Positions 37,206-45,722 of a stretch of DNA of 64,000 bases are shown piece by piece; within the stretch, counting starts at the first letter, position 1; each line of letters opens with the position of its first letter. Below the pieces are notes generated by a model. The model worked only from the letters and a program-made list of their open reading frames with translations. It did no database searches and was not told the DNA's origin. Made by a program: the position numbers and the translations under genes. This stretch comes from G963676655 sp963676655. Lineage in GTDB: Bacteria; Verrucomicrobiota; Lentisphaeria; Victivallales; Victivallaceae. The stretch lies in contig CAXXKX010000002.1 of NCBI GenBank assembly GCA_963676655.2, positions 744,001-808,000 of the forward strand, read 5' to 3'.

Positions 37206-38534
37206 ATGAGAAAGAACTGGGCTAAATTACCGGTAATTCTCGGGGGGCTGACAATCGCCGCGTCTGCTTTTGCCGCGGAAGCGCCGAAGGTGCCCTTAAC
37301 TCCGGAAAAAGTATTGGAAACGGCTAACAGTATCCAAGTGAACATGAATATTGTTTGGACCTGTATTGCGGCATTTCTGGTATTTTTCATGCAGGCGGGA
37401 TTTGCGATGGTTGAAAGTGGTTTCACCCGGGCGAAAAACGCATGTAACATTATGATGAAGAATCTGATGGACTTTTCAATCGGCTCGATTGCCTGGTTCG
37501 TCGTTGGTTTCGGACTGATGTTCGGAGCTGGCAACGCTTTCCTTGGATACGGTGCCGGTTTCTTCGGTAACGGGATTGAAACAATCAACGGTGACCTTGG
37601 TTGGACTTTCTGGATCTTCCAGTGCGTCTTTGCCGGTACCGCTGCTACAATTGTTTCGGGCGCGATGGCCGGACGTACCAAATTCACCGGATACCTCGCT
37701 TACAGTGCGGTTATCTGTGCAGTTATCTACCCGATAAGCGGTCACTGGATCTGGGGTGGTGGTTGGTTAGGCAATATGGGATTTGTTGATTTTGCCGGAT
37801 CTACTGTTGTTCACAGCTGCGGTGCCTGGCTGGCTCTTGCCGGTGCTATCGTTCTTGGTCCCCGTACCGGTAAATATTCTGAAGATGGCAAAAGCCGTCC
37901 GATTTTCGGTCACAACATTCCAATCGCTGCTTTGGGTGTGTTCATCCTGTGGTTTGGTTGGTTCGGATTTAACCCCGGTAGTACGGTTGAAGCCAATCCG
38001 AGCATTGGTTACATTGCCGTTACTACAAACCTTGCTGCTGCTGCCGGCGCGATTACTGCGATGATTATATCATGGCTGCGTTTCGGAAAACCTGACGTAT
38101 CAATGAGTTTGAACGGTGTTCTGGCCGGTCTGGTTGCGATTACTGCCGGTTGTAACGATGTCACCCCGGTTGGTGCGATCATTATCGGCGGTGTTGCCGG
38201 TATCCTTGTTGTTCTCTCGGTTGAATTTATTGATAAAGTACTCAGAATTGATGATCCCGTCGGTGCTGTCAGTGTTCACGGTGTCTGTGGTGCCTGGGGA
38301 ACACTTGCTCTGTGCTTCTTCCTGAAAGAAGGTTCCAGTGCCAGTTTCATTACCCAGTTGACCGGTGTGGCGTCGATGTTTGCATGGGCCTTCGGTTTTG
38401 GTTTGGTCGTTTTCCTTCTGATCAAATACACGATTGGATTGCGTGCCTCTGAGGAAGAAGAATTGCGTGGTTTGGATATCGCTGAACACGGCAATGAGGC
38501 TTACAACGGTTTCCAGATTTTCTTTAACCAGTAA
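37206..38534 (+). CDS. amtB: ammonium transporter with signal peptide
   Basis: 442 residues from the ATG at 37206. A longer frame is open upstream, but it would include the sigma-54 promoter, and GGAAAG precedes 37206. Residues 1-23 form a signal peptide (MRKNWAKLPVILGG...ASAFA), then eleven membrane helices. Family signatures: FFMQAGFAMVESGFTRAKNACNIMMKN, the twin pore histidines in DFAGSTVVHSCG and VSVHGVCGAWGT, and WFGWFGFNPGS. It conducts NH3/NH4+ and is normally gated by GlnK, encoded 39 bp downstream. Confidence 0.97.
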   Translation: MRKNWAKLPVILGGLTIAASAFAAEAPKVPLTPEKVLETANSIQVNMNIVWTCIAAFLVFFMQAGFAMVESGFTRAKNACNIMMKNLMDFSIGSIAWFVVGFGLMFGAGNAFLGYGAGFFGNGIETINGDLGWTFWIFQCVFAGTAATIVSGAMAGRTKFTGYLAYSAVICAVIYPISGHWIWGGGWLGNMGFVDFAGSTVVHSCGAWLALAGAIVLGPRTGKYSEDGKSRPIFGHNIPIAALGVFILWFGWFGFNPGSTVEANPSIGYIAVTTNLAAAAGAITAMIISWLRFGKPDVSMSLNGVLAGLVAITAGCNDVTPVGAIIIGGVAGILVVLSVEFIDKVLRIDDPVGAVSVHGVCGAWGTLALCFFLKEGSSASFITQLTGVASMFAWAFGFGLVVFLLIKYTIGLRASEEEELRGLDIAEHGNEAYNGFQIFFNQ

Positions 38535-38573
38535 TTGACGAAAATACTAAACTAAAAAGAAAAGGAAAATAAA

Positions 38574-38915
38574 ATGAAATTAGTTGTAGCATATATCAAA
38601 CCTGAAAAGCTCAATGCTGTAAAGCAGGCTTTATATGAAAACGAAATCTTCAAAATGTCGGTAACCAATGCCCTTGGCTGCGGCCAGCAGAAGGGATACC
38701 ATGAGAGTTACCGTGGAGTTGATGTAGAAGTTAATCTGTTGAAAAAGGTTAGAATTGAGATCGCGGTCAACGCTGATTTTGTTCAGCCGACTATCGACGC
38801 GATTATCAAAGGCGCCCGGACCGATACGATCGGTGATGGCAAGATATTCGTTATTCCTCTTGAACAATGCATCCGTATCCGTACTGGAGAGACCGGAAAC
38901 GATGCAATCGGATAA
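38574..38915 (+). CDS. glnK: nitrogen regulatory P-II protein lacking the uridylylation tyrosine
   Basis: 113 residues, normal length. Family signatures: VVAYIKPEKLNAVKQAL at the N-terminus, GCGQQKGYHESYRG at the base of the T-loop, and DGKIFVIPLEQCIRIRTGETG at the C-terminus. At position 51, where enteric P-II has the modified Tyr (RGAEY), this protein has Val (RGVDV). It should still bind ATP/ADP/2-oxoglutarate and block AmtB, but classical GlnD uridylylation is impossible. Co-transcribed with amtB; AAAAGGA precedes the ATG. Confidence 0.96.
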   Translation: MKLVVAYIKPEKLNAVKQALYENEIFKMSVTNALGCGQQKGYHESYRGVDVEVNLLKKVRIEIAVNADFVQPTIDAIIKGARTDTIGDGKIFVIPLEQCIRIRTGETGNDAIG

Positions 38916-38930
38916 ATGAGTATTTTTTGC

Positions 38931-38950
38931 GGGCCGCCGCAAGGCGGCCC
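38931..38950 (+). other. GC-rich RNA hairpin between glnK and the secretin-like genes
   Basis: 8-bp perfect stem GGGCCGCC / GGCGGCCC with GCAA tetraloop, 15 bp after the glnK stop. No T-run follows it, so it is more likely a processing/stability or attenuating hairpin than a full terminator. Confidence 0.6.
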
Positions 38951-38985
38951 GGATTAACTATAACAAAAAATGAGGTAAGAAAATT

Positions 38986-40497
38986 ATGGCATCCAGAAAG
39001 ATAACTGTCCTCTGCGCGGCTTTGGCCGTGACTGCAGTGACAAATGCTCAGAAAGTCAAGACCATCTTGTGGAATCAGGATGACGCCCAGCGCTATATGG
39101 TTTCAAAAGTTTATGAATTGAAACATGTAAAAGCTGCTAATATTACTCCTTATGTTGAAGGTGCGGTAAAACGCTATAATGCAAATTCAAACGTGCAGCG
39201 TTTGACATATCCGCATAAAAAAGCGGAATATCTCGTTGTCTCGACCGCTCAGGATATGATGCCCTACGTCGATGACATGATTAAGAAAATTGACCGTCCG
39301 GGCAAACGCGACGCATCAGGATCTCTGATCCAGGGCACCGGAATCAGTCGTTTTGTTTATTTCCCGAAACACCGTACTTCCGAAGATATGGGCAAAATCA
39401 TTGCCGCCAACCTGATTCCTGATACCGGTAAAGCTTATATCGATATGACCGTTTCTATGGTTTATTGGAAAAGCTCCCGCGCCAAAGGTGAACAGATTTT
39501 GCGTTGGATCAACGAACTGGACCGTCCAGTTCCCCAGGTTCAGCTGGTAATGAAGGTTTACGAAGTACGTGACAGTGATTTGCGTGAACTCGGCCTTGAC
39601 TATGTTGCATGGAAAAACGGTCCCGGTCTTGACCTGTTCGGAATCGGCCTCGAAAGCCTGTCTATCCAGGGCCTTGAGCAGATCATGGACTTTACCACTT
39701 CAGGCGGATTTGACTTCCTTTCAAACTCGTTCGGAGGTTTCGGCGGCATGTTCTTTGCGCCGCAGATCGACTTCAGTTTCCTGAAATTGCTCGAACAGAA
39801 CGGTAAAGCGAAAGTTGCTACCTCCGGTTCTATCACCATGGTAAACAATCCTGACGGTTCCTATAATATGAAATTCACTCCGGACTTCCAGAAAATTATC
39901 AAGTCCGATAAAGATAAGACTACGGTCGATTCTACTACTTCTTCAAATTTCAGCCTTGATGTTAACGGCCCGATTATTTGCTTCAAAAGCGCCGGAAATA
40001 CCATTTCTGAAACCAAGGACGGTTACCGTTACAATGAGGAAAAAACTTCCACCGTTGACGGTACTATCATGTTCAACTACAACCTGGATATCGAAAGCCC
40101 GGTTGAATTCAACAATCTCGGAACCGAGTTGACTGAAAACGCGGTATTCAATTCAAGTTTGACCCTGAATGTCGGGGTTGAGCGCGTTCTTGCCACTTGG
40201 GATAAAACCAGTGAAGTCGAGCAGGATACCGGGATGCCTTTCCTTTCTGATATTCCTGGATTAAAATATTTATTCGGAACTGAAGACAAGGTTAAAACCG
40301 CGTCTCGCTATATCGTCACCGTTCGCGCCGACTGGATCAATCCGGACGCCAAACTGGCGGGTTGGGCCGGTAAACTGCTGACCACCAATAAGATCGTTGA
40401 ACAGATGCCGTTGCCGGCCGGTCATATGGATTACACGCCCAAAGCTACAGTCGATAAAGAAACGAAAATAGAAGCTGCACCTCCGGTCGCTAAATAA
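38986..40497 (+). CDS. secretin-like outer-membrane protein, copy 1
   Basis: 503 residues. Signal peptide at 1-21 (ALAVTAVTNAQ). N-terminal N-domain-like part (YELKHVKAANITPYVEG, YLVVSTAQDMMPYVDDMIKKID). The secretin N3/gate transition is PQVQLVMKVYEVRDSDLRELGLDY. The C-terminal barrel-type signature is TGMPFLSDIPGLKYLFGTE with flanking strand TASRYIVTVRADW. Gly/Phe-rich stretch SFGGFGGMFF in the middle. Secretins form the outer-membrane channel of type II/III/IV-pilus systems. No ATPase or inner-membrane platform gene is adjacent; only 32 bp separate it from the second copy. Confidence 0.75.
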   Translation: MASRKITVLCAALAVTAVTNAQKVKTILWNQDDAQRYMVSKVYELKHVKAANITPYVEGAVKRYNANSNVQRLTYPHKKAEYLVVSTAQDMMPYVDDMIKKIDRPGKRDASGSLIQGTGISRFVYFPKHRTSEDMGKIIAANLIPDTGKAYIDMTVSMVYWKSSRAKGEQILRWINELDRPVPQVQLVMKVYEVRDSDLRELGLDYVAWKNGPGLDLFGIGLESLSIQGLEQIMDFTTSGGFDFLSNSFGGFGGMFFAPQIDFSFLKLLEQNGKAKVATSGSITMVNNPDGSYNMKFTPDFQKIIKSDKDKTTVDSTTSSNFSLDVNGPIICFKSAGNTISETKDGYRYNEEKTSTVDGTIMFNYNLDIESPVEFNNLGTELTENAVFNSSLTLNVGVERVLATWDKTSEVEQDTGMPFLSDIPGLKYLFGTEDKVKTASRYIVTVRADWINPDAKLAGWAGKLLTTNKIVEQMPLPAGHMDYTPKATVDKETKIEAAPPVAK

Positions 40498-40529
40498 TCA
40501 GATAACCAATTTGAAGGAAGATTAATAAT

Positions 40530-42452
40530 ATGAAAAAGTTCGCATTAATAATCCCAGTTCTCTGCTGCGCTGCTTTTACAACCGCGACAGCACAGTCCTA
40601 CCGGGCGATCCCGTATCGCGTACTAGACCGCAGGACTACTGAGCCTCATTACTCCAATCCGCCGACCAATCCGTATGTAAATACTCTGGTTCAGGCCCAG
40701 ATGCGGATGAACATTGACAAAGATACTGAACAGGTTCACTTCATTCGTGATAACAACGACCCTTACGTCGTTACCAAAACCTATATTCTGAAATACGCTG
40801 ATCCGTATGAAATCAGACCTTTCGTCATGAAAGCGGTTCAGTCGAACCGGGTTTCCTCGAATAACACCACGGTTGAGTGTATCAAATATAATGACGGTAC
40901 TGGCGCATTGGTGGTTTCTGCTGAAGAATATCGCTTCGGTAAACTGAAATCAGGTATGACTATTGATCAGGTCGTTGCCTCGCTCGACAAGCCTAAACTG
41001 GTTTCTTCATCCGGTCAGACTACGTTTCTGTATTTCCCGAAATACTGGGCCGCACGTGATATGGCTCAGCTGGTCACCAATGTCGGTGCCAACGTTTTCG
41101 GCGATGACGTTGAACTGCAGTACGGTATGGACAGCATCCAGTATGATACCGGCCTCAACGCCGTATTGATGTATGTTCCGCGTTACAGTGCAAAGAACAT
41201 CAAGAAAATGATCGATCTTTATGATTGCCCGGCCTATGATATCGAAGTTACCTATAAACTCTACGAAATCTATGCTGAAAACGATGCCAAAATCGGCGCT
41301 GATTTCCAGGCCTGGAAAAACAATGCCGGCGCCGACCTGTTCTCTGTCGGCGGACGTTATCGTGATGGTTGGAGTGCAACCTGGAGCGGCGGAGCGAACA
41401 AAAGCGGTTCAAGCAATACCAGCTTCCTGAACTTCAATCCCAAATGGAACACCCGTTATCTCGATTTCCTCGCGTCCAAAAGCAAGGGCAAAATTCTGAC
41501 TCAGGGTCAGGTTCTGGTCATGACTAACACTACTGCGACTATTGAGGTTAAAAATAATATTTTCAACTTCGAACGCGGCGAAAAGATTGAAGAAAAAGGC
41601 GTCATTACCGGCGCTCTGCCGACGACCGGCAGCTACGTTCTCAGCGGAACTACCGCATCTGCCACGGTTGATGGCGCATATCGCATCAGCGCCTATGACT
41701 CAGGCGGTACTCAGATCGATTTTGCCGCCGCGTTTGACGGTAAATTCACAGTTACCCGCCTGCTTGCCGGCAACATTACCTACTATGTTATGCGAATTTC
41801 CCCGACCCCGGCCGGATCTCTGGTCAAAGGCGGAAAAAACCTCGGTTGGGAAAGCAAAGCCTTCTCATTCAGCATGGAAGTTTGCACAACAGACAGCACT
41901 GGTGCTTATATCTGGTCTCCGGTTGAAAACTGGAGTGACGAAATCAATCTGGCTATCCAGAAAGGTTACAAAACTGTAACTGATCCGGCTGATACTGATT
42001 ATGGTTTCACTATGACCATCAGCCCGCATGTCAATGAAAACTCAAGTACTATTGACCTCAGCATGACCAATGACAGCCTTATCGGTTGGAAATCCGATGG
42101 TTCTCCGCGTATCACCCGTGACACCTCGGTCAATACCAAAGTCATGGTTAACAATGATGTCAAGAAATTTGTCATCGGCGGGATGGAAAAACGTTCGCTG
42201 GTCACCACCGTTACCGGTGTTCCGTTCCTGAAGGATATCCCGTTCCTCGGTTATCTCTTCTCAACTGAATCCCCGACCACCAAGCGTTCACGTCTGGTCA
42301 TGGTTCTGGAATGCAGAATGCAGAATCCGGATGCCGCGATGGACAAAAAGATCAAGGCTGAAATTGATACTCTGAATTCTAAAATCGGTGTCGGCGGCAA
42401 AAAACTTCCGCTGGCTTCTCAGCAGTATTGTATAGGTATCGATAAAAAATAA
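40530..42452 (+). CDS. secretin-like outer-membrane protein, copy 2
   Basis: 640 residues. Signal peptide at 1-22 (CCAAFTTATAQ). Same layout as the preceding gene: YILKYADPYEIRPFVMKAV, FLYFPKYWAARDMAQLV (compare FVYFPKHRTSEDMGKII in copy 1), DIEVTYKLYEIYAENDAKIGADFQAWKN, and C-terminal FTMTISPHVNENSSTIDLSM followed by TGVPFLKDIPFLGYLFSTE, the secretin hallmark. A 150-residue extra region (about 340-490) is absent from copy 1. Tandem paralogues may form a heteromeric or two-component channel; that is inference. Confidence 0.8.
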   Translation: MKKFALIIPVLCCAAFTTATAQSYRAIPYRVLDRRTTEPHYSNPPTNPYVNTLVQAQMRMNIDKDTEQVHFIRDNNDPYVVTKTYILKYADPYEIRPFVMKAVQSNRVSSNNTTVECIKYNDGTGALVVSAEEYRFGKLKSGMTIDQVVASLDKPKLVSSSGQTTFLYFPKYWAARDMAQLVTNVGANVFGDDVELQYGMDSIQYDTGLNAVLMYVPRYSAKNIKKMIDLYDCPAYDIEVTYKLYEIYAENDAKIGADFQAWKNNAGADLFSVGGRYRDGWSATWSGGANKSGSSNTSFLNFNPKWNTRYLDFLASKSKGKILTQGQVLVMTNTTATIEVKNNIFNFERGEKIEEKGVITGALPTTGSYVLSGTTASATVDGAYRISAYDSGGTQIDFAAAFDGKFTVTRLLAGNITYYVMRISPTPAGSLVKGGKNLGWESKAFSFSMEVCTTDSTGAYIWSPVENWSDEINLAIQKGYKTVTDPADTDYGFTMTISPHVNENSSTIDLSMTNDSLIGWKSDGSPRITRDTSVNTKVMVNNDVKKFVIGGMEKRSLVTTVTGVPFLKDIPFLGYLFSTESPTTKRSRLVMVLECRMQNPDAAMDKKIKAEIDTLNSKIGVGGKKLPLASQQYCIGIDKK

Positions 42453-42477
42453 GTCGGACCTAAATCCAAACTACCCC

Positions 42478-42510
42478 AGCCGGAAAGCCCCAGGCTTTCC
42501 GGCTTTTTTC
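42478..42510 (+). terminator. strong intrinsic terminator after the secretin-like pair
   Basis: 12-bp perfect stem AGCCGGAAAGCC / GGCTTTCCGGCT with a 3-nt loop and six T residues, 26 bp past the stop codon. Confidence 0.95.
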
Positions 42511-42590
42511 TGTTTCAGTCAGCAAGCCTGCAGCAAAAGGCCCTCGTAATCTATATCCAGGAAAACACTTAAGGAACCAGATTTTGATGG

Positions 42591-43874
42591 TTACTTGCGT
42601 TCGAGTTTTTCTTTTGTTGACCAAAGTCCGGCTGACGGGGTGGATATAAAGAAAATTTCCTCTCCGTCCGGCATTGTATTTATGCCGTTTTTCAGCTTTG
42701 ATATATCATATCTTGCAAGCGTCTCATTCAGATCGGCGTAATTGAAATTGGCCTGTTCGATATCCTCCCTGGTCAGGTGTCCCGGAGCGTAAGTTATTTT
42801 GAATCGTCCTTCCGATGATCCGTGGATCAAGTGCGCGGTGGCATGTGTCAAATCCTGCAATACCGGTTCTTTTTTCCAGAGTTCCAGCACCTTCGGAGTA
42901 CCGCAGTAACCGAATTGTCTGATCAGGTCGTCGACTTCCTGCTGTTCTCCGAAGCGGCAAAGTCCCGGGGCGATGATCAATAATTCGCCGCCGTCAGCCA
43001 TCGCCATTCGGGTCCGGTAAATCGCTTTATTGGCTACCCAGGTGCTATGGAATTCGTCACCCTGCATGACTGCGACGACTTTTTTCAGTGGTGGAACAAT
43101 ATTGATGTTCTGCTGCATTGAAAGATTTGCCGCATCAAAATAAGTGTCCAGGTCATCGCCGACAAAGACGCCGGTGTGCTCAAGTTCTCCCTGATTGTTA
43201 TATGCCATGACAACTTCAAAGAAAAAATCCGGGAGACTGCCTAAATAATCCTGCTGCGCCTTATTGTAACAGGCGCGAAGCGGTGTGACCAAGCGCCCCA
43301 GATTGTTTTCGATGCCGCAACACGCTGCCATCATATGCGACGCGCAAATCATCGGTTTACCGCCTAATCCGATGAAGTAATTTTTATTATGGTTGGCGAA
43401 GCCCAGAACCTCGTGCGGGACAATATGCCCGATGTTGATGATAATATCCCACGATTTGTCGCACAGAATGGAATTGACGCAGACGGGAATTGGCCAGTCG
43501 GCTTTTCCGTGCGAAACTTCCATAACATATTCTTTGGGAACTTCGCCCAGAGTGGTGCAGTCGTCGCGCCAGTCATGGACCAGAATTCGTTCTTCCGGAA
43601 TATCCCCGAACATCCAGCGGTTTTCCTCGGGCGTATGCGGCAGATGCTGTCCGAGGGTCGGCATAACCCATACTTCCGCTTCGCGGGAAAAAATCTTGTA
43701 AAACTCTTCCGCTATCCAGCCGGAACCGCTGTGAGCCCGAGTAATATCCGGCGGCAGCAGTAAAACTTTTTTAGGGTATGCACATATTCTTTTTTTAGCC
43801 TCTTCCGCGGCTTTCTTGACAAGAATTAACATTTCTTCGCGCGAAATCTCTCCGGTTTTTCCGAACCATGACAT
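42591..43874 (-). CDS. LarA-like (DUF2088) nickel-dependent racemase family protein
   Basis: 427 residues, the usual family length. Signatures: VLLLPPDITRAHSG (D-x-TR motif of the family), MPTLGQHLPHTPEE, and GHIVPHEVLGFANHNKNYFIGLGG, which covers the pincer-cofactor His/Lys positions of lactate racemase. AGGAGG precedes the ATG. Family members racemise or epimerise diverse 2-hydroxyacids, so lactate is not assured. No larBCE genes for cofactor synthesis are in the window. Confidence 0.85.
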   Translation of the reverse strand: MSWFGKTGEISREEMLILVKKAAEEAKKRICAYPKKVLLLPPDITRAHSGSGWIAEEFYKIFSREAEVWVMPTLGQHLPHTPEENRWMFGDIPEERILVHDWRDDCTTLGEVPKEYVMEVSHGKADWPIPVCVNSILCDKSWDIIINIGHIVPHEVLGFANHNKNYFIGLGGKPMICASHMMAACCGIENNLGRLVTPLRACYNKAQQDYLGSLPDFFFEVVMAYNNQGELEHTGVFVGDDLDTYFDAANLSMQQNINIVPPLKKVVAVMQGDEFHSTWVANKAIYRTRMAMADGGELLIIAPGLCRFGEQQEVDDLIRQFGYCGTPKVLELWKKEPVLQDLTHATAHLIHGSSEGRFKITYAPGHLTREDIEQANFNYADLNETLARYDISKLKNGINTMPDGEEIFFISTPSAGLWSTKEKLERK

Positions 43875-44516
43875 AAAGTATCCTCCTGATTAAAATTTAT
43901 TACGAATTTTAAAATCGTAATACTGTAGCATGATATAACGACAATGCAACCACGAGAAAACTGTTTAAATATCGCATTTCGAAAAATTCAATGCTTGATA
44001 TTAACCAAACAAACTTAGCCTTAAAGCCTTTCAACTTCCGGCGCTTTTCTTCTTAATTGTCGGTGCCGCTATCTTTTCCAAACAGTGGGAGCCACGTTCC
44101 ATTACGGCGACCTTATTAAACATTGGGAGCGCGTAGCTCCAGCTGCGCATGCAGGCAGGATGCCTGCAAAAAGAGGTTGGAATTAGATAAGTTGACTATA
44201 CCAGACGGCGCAACGCGCCGGTAGAGATACACGATAAAGCGAACTCCTGATGCGCAGCTGGAGCTACGCGCTCCCAACGGGAAGATCGCCGGTCGGAGCC
44301 CGGCTCCCACGGTACAGAAATGCATGCGCCGCTGGAGCTACGCGCTCCCAACGGGAAAGAAATGCATGCGCAGCTGGAGCTACGCGCTCCCAACGGGAAG
44401 AACTCGGTAAAGAAAGAATCATTCGGCGGATGATTACTAATTATAACATTTTGTTTATACGTAAATTCTTTGGCTAGGTAGCAACCATGCATGAAAAACA
44501 TTGAAAAAATAAGAAA
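43875..44516. other. non-coding region with REP-like repeats
   Basis: 642 bp. The first ~220 bp are AT-rich and featureless. From 44088 to 44400 it consists of GC-rich palindromes: the REP-like units, GCAGGCA-GGA-TGCCTGC at 44151-44167, GGCGC-AAC-GCGCC near 44207, and GGAGCCCGGCTCC near 44295. ORFs read through it are products of the repeats. Confidence 0.7.
44123..44400. repeat. REP-like hairpin repeat cluster (one inverted, three direct copies)
   Basis: Core TGCGCAGCTGGAGCTACG followed by CGCTCCCAACGGGAAG. Direct copies at about 44250-44282, 44321-44359 and 44361-44400; an inverted copy at 44123-44150. Each contains GGAGC...GCTCC, able to form a short hairpin. Mixed orientation, palindromic core and non-coding location are typical of REP/BIME elements mobilised by RAYT transposases; one such transposase is at 27860-28843. 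Confidence 0.8.
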
Positions 44517-45542
44517 TCAATTCACTTTTCCTCTGACAATAATGTCCTTGCCTAATGTTTCAACCGTGACGTCGTTCAGGTTGAACGCTTCGGCCAGGGA
44601 TAGCGGGTTAGCGCCGCCAACGGCGGGACGGCTGCCTTTGCCGCCTAAGATTTTCGGGGCAATGTGGAACTCGGCAATGTCGACGATTCCGGCATGCAAT
44701 ACTGCCGCGGCCAGTTCGCCGCCGCCTTCGATCAGCAGTTCGGTGACCTGTTCGGAACCGAGACGCTGCATTAAGTCCTGCCAGGTTTCCGGTGAATCCG
44801 GGGCGATTATTTCAGGGCAGGGGCCGGGGCATAACAGTTCTTTTGCCTGGTCAGGCGTCATGGAACGGGATACTATCAGACGGCGTGGTTGTCTCGGCCA
44901 GTCCTCCGGTTCACGCACGATTAAGCCCGGTTTGTCCTTGCGGACGGTTTCGCCGCCGACCATGATCGCGTCGGCGCGTCGACGCAGCCGCTGCACCCGG
45001 CCGCGAGCTTCGGGGCCGGTTATCCATTGCGACTGACCGTTGGCGCAGGCAATGCGCCCGTCGAGGGTGACCGCCAGTTTCAGGACAACCAGCGGCTTGC
45101 CGGAGGTGATCCATTTGAAAAATGCCTCGTTCAGGGAGTCGCAGAGGGCGGTTTCAATTCCGGTTACCACTTCAATTCCGGCTTTACGCAAAATATCGAC
45201 CGCGCGTCCGGCATGGGCCGGGTTGGGGTCGAGACTGCCGATGAATACCCTTTTTATTCCGGCTTTGATGATCGCTTCGGTGCAGGGCGGGGTGCGTCCG
45301 GTGGTGGAGCAGGGTTCCAATGTTACATAAATGTCGGATCCGGATGCTTTGTCCCCGGCGTCGTTAAGTGCGTTGACTTCGGCGTGGGCGGTTCCGGCTT
45401 TGTGATGGTAGCCTTCTCCGACGATCTGCATTTTTTTGACCACGACCGCGCCAACCAGCGGATTGGGTGAAGTCATCCCTTCCGCCTTCCGGGCCAGGTC
45501 AATTGCGATATGCATCATTGCTTTGTGCAGGTCATTTATCAT
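44517..45542 (-). CDS. ribD: riboflavin biosynthesis deaminase/reductase RibD
   Basis: 341 residues from ATG 45542; a TTG three codons upstream (45551) sits too close to the AGGA site. N-terminal deaminase with zinc motif HAEVNAL and EPCSTTGRTPPC; C-terminal reductase from about residue 150 (KLAVTLDGRIA, SQWITGPEAR, DAIMVGGETVRKDKPGL, LLIEGGGELAAA). It converts the RibA product to the ribityl-aminouracil phosphate. Last gene of the rib/nusB/ftsY cluster, separated from the C39 gene by a heptanucleotide repeat array. Confidence 0.96.
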   Translation of the reverse strand: MINDLHKAMMHIAIDLARKAEGMTSPNPLVGAVVVKKMQIVGEGYHHKAGTAHAEVNALNDAGDKASGSDIYVTLEPCSTTGRTPPCTEAIIKAGIKRVFIGSLDPNPAHAGRAVDILRKAGIEVVTGIETALCDSLNEAFFKWITSGKPLVVLKLAVTLDGRIACANGQSQWITGPEARGRVQRLRRRADAIMVGGETVRKDKPGLIVREPEDWPRQPRRLIVSRSMTPDQAKELLCPGPCPEIIAPDSPETWQDLMQRLGSEQVTELLIEGGGELAAAVLHAGIVDIAEFHIAPKILGGKGSRPAVGGANPLSLAEAFNLNDVTVETLGKDIIVRGKVN

Positions 45543-45589
45543 AAAATTCAATTATCCTGTTTAAAGTTTTTTTGAAATGCCGATCCGGC

Positions 45590-45718
45590 ACTCATCACTC
45601 ATCACTAATAACTAATCACTCCCCACTCCCCACTCATCACTCATAACTCATAACTAATCACTAATCACTCCCCACTCACACTCTTCCTGCTTTCAACCTT
45701 CAACCTTCAACCTTCAAC
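45590..45718. repeat. heptanucleotide tandem repeat array
   Basis: From 45590 to 45680 thirteen consecutive 7-mers in perfect phase, all of form ACTNNNN (ACTCATC, ACTAATA, ACTAATC, ACTCCCC, ACTCATA, ACTCACA). After a 10-bp break, four CTTCAAC-type 7-mers (45691-45718) follow. The array fills nearly the whole gap between the C39 peptidase and ribD genes. Confidence 0.95.
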
Positions 45719-45722
45719 TTAC

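Noticed and set aside
44123..44400. CRISPR-like direct repeats
   Set aside because: Units are in both orientations, unevenly spaced and palindromic in the core, with no cas genes nearby; REP/BIME fits better.
44116..44501. ORFs of 69-101 codons across the REP-like cluster
   Set aside because: They are translations of the repeated hairpin units (FPLGARSSSCA-type peptides) with no independent support.
45590..45718. CRISPR array
   Set aside because: Units are 7 bp without spacers; repeat and spacer lengths are nothing like a CRISPR.
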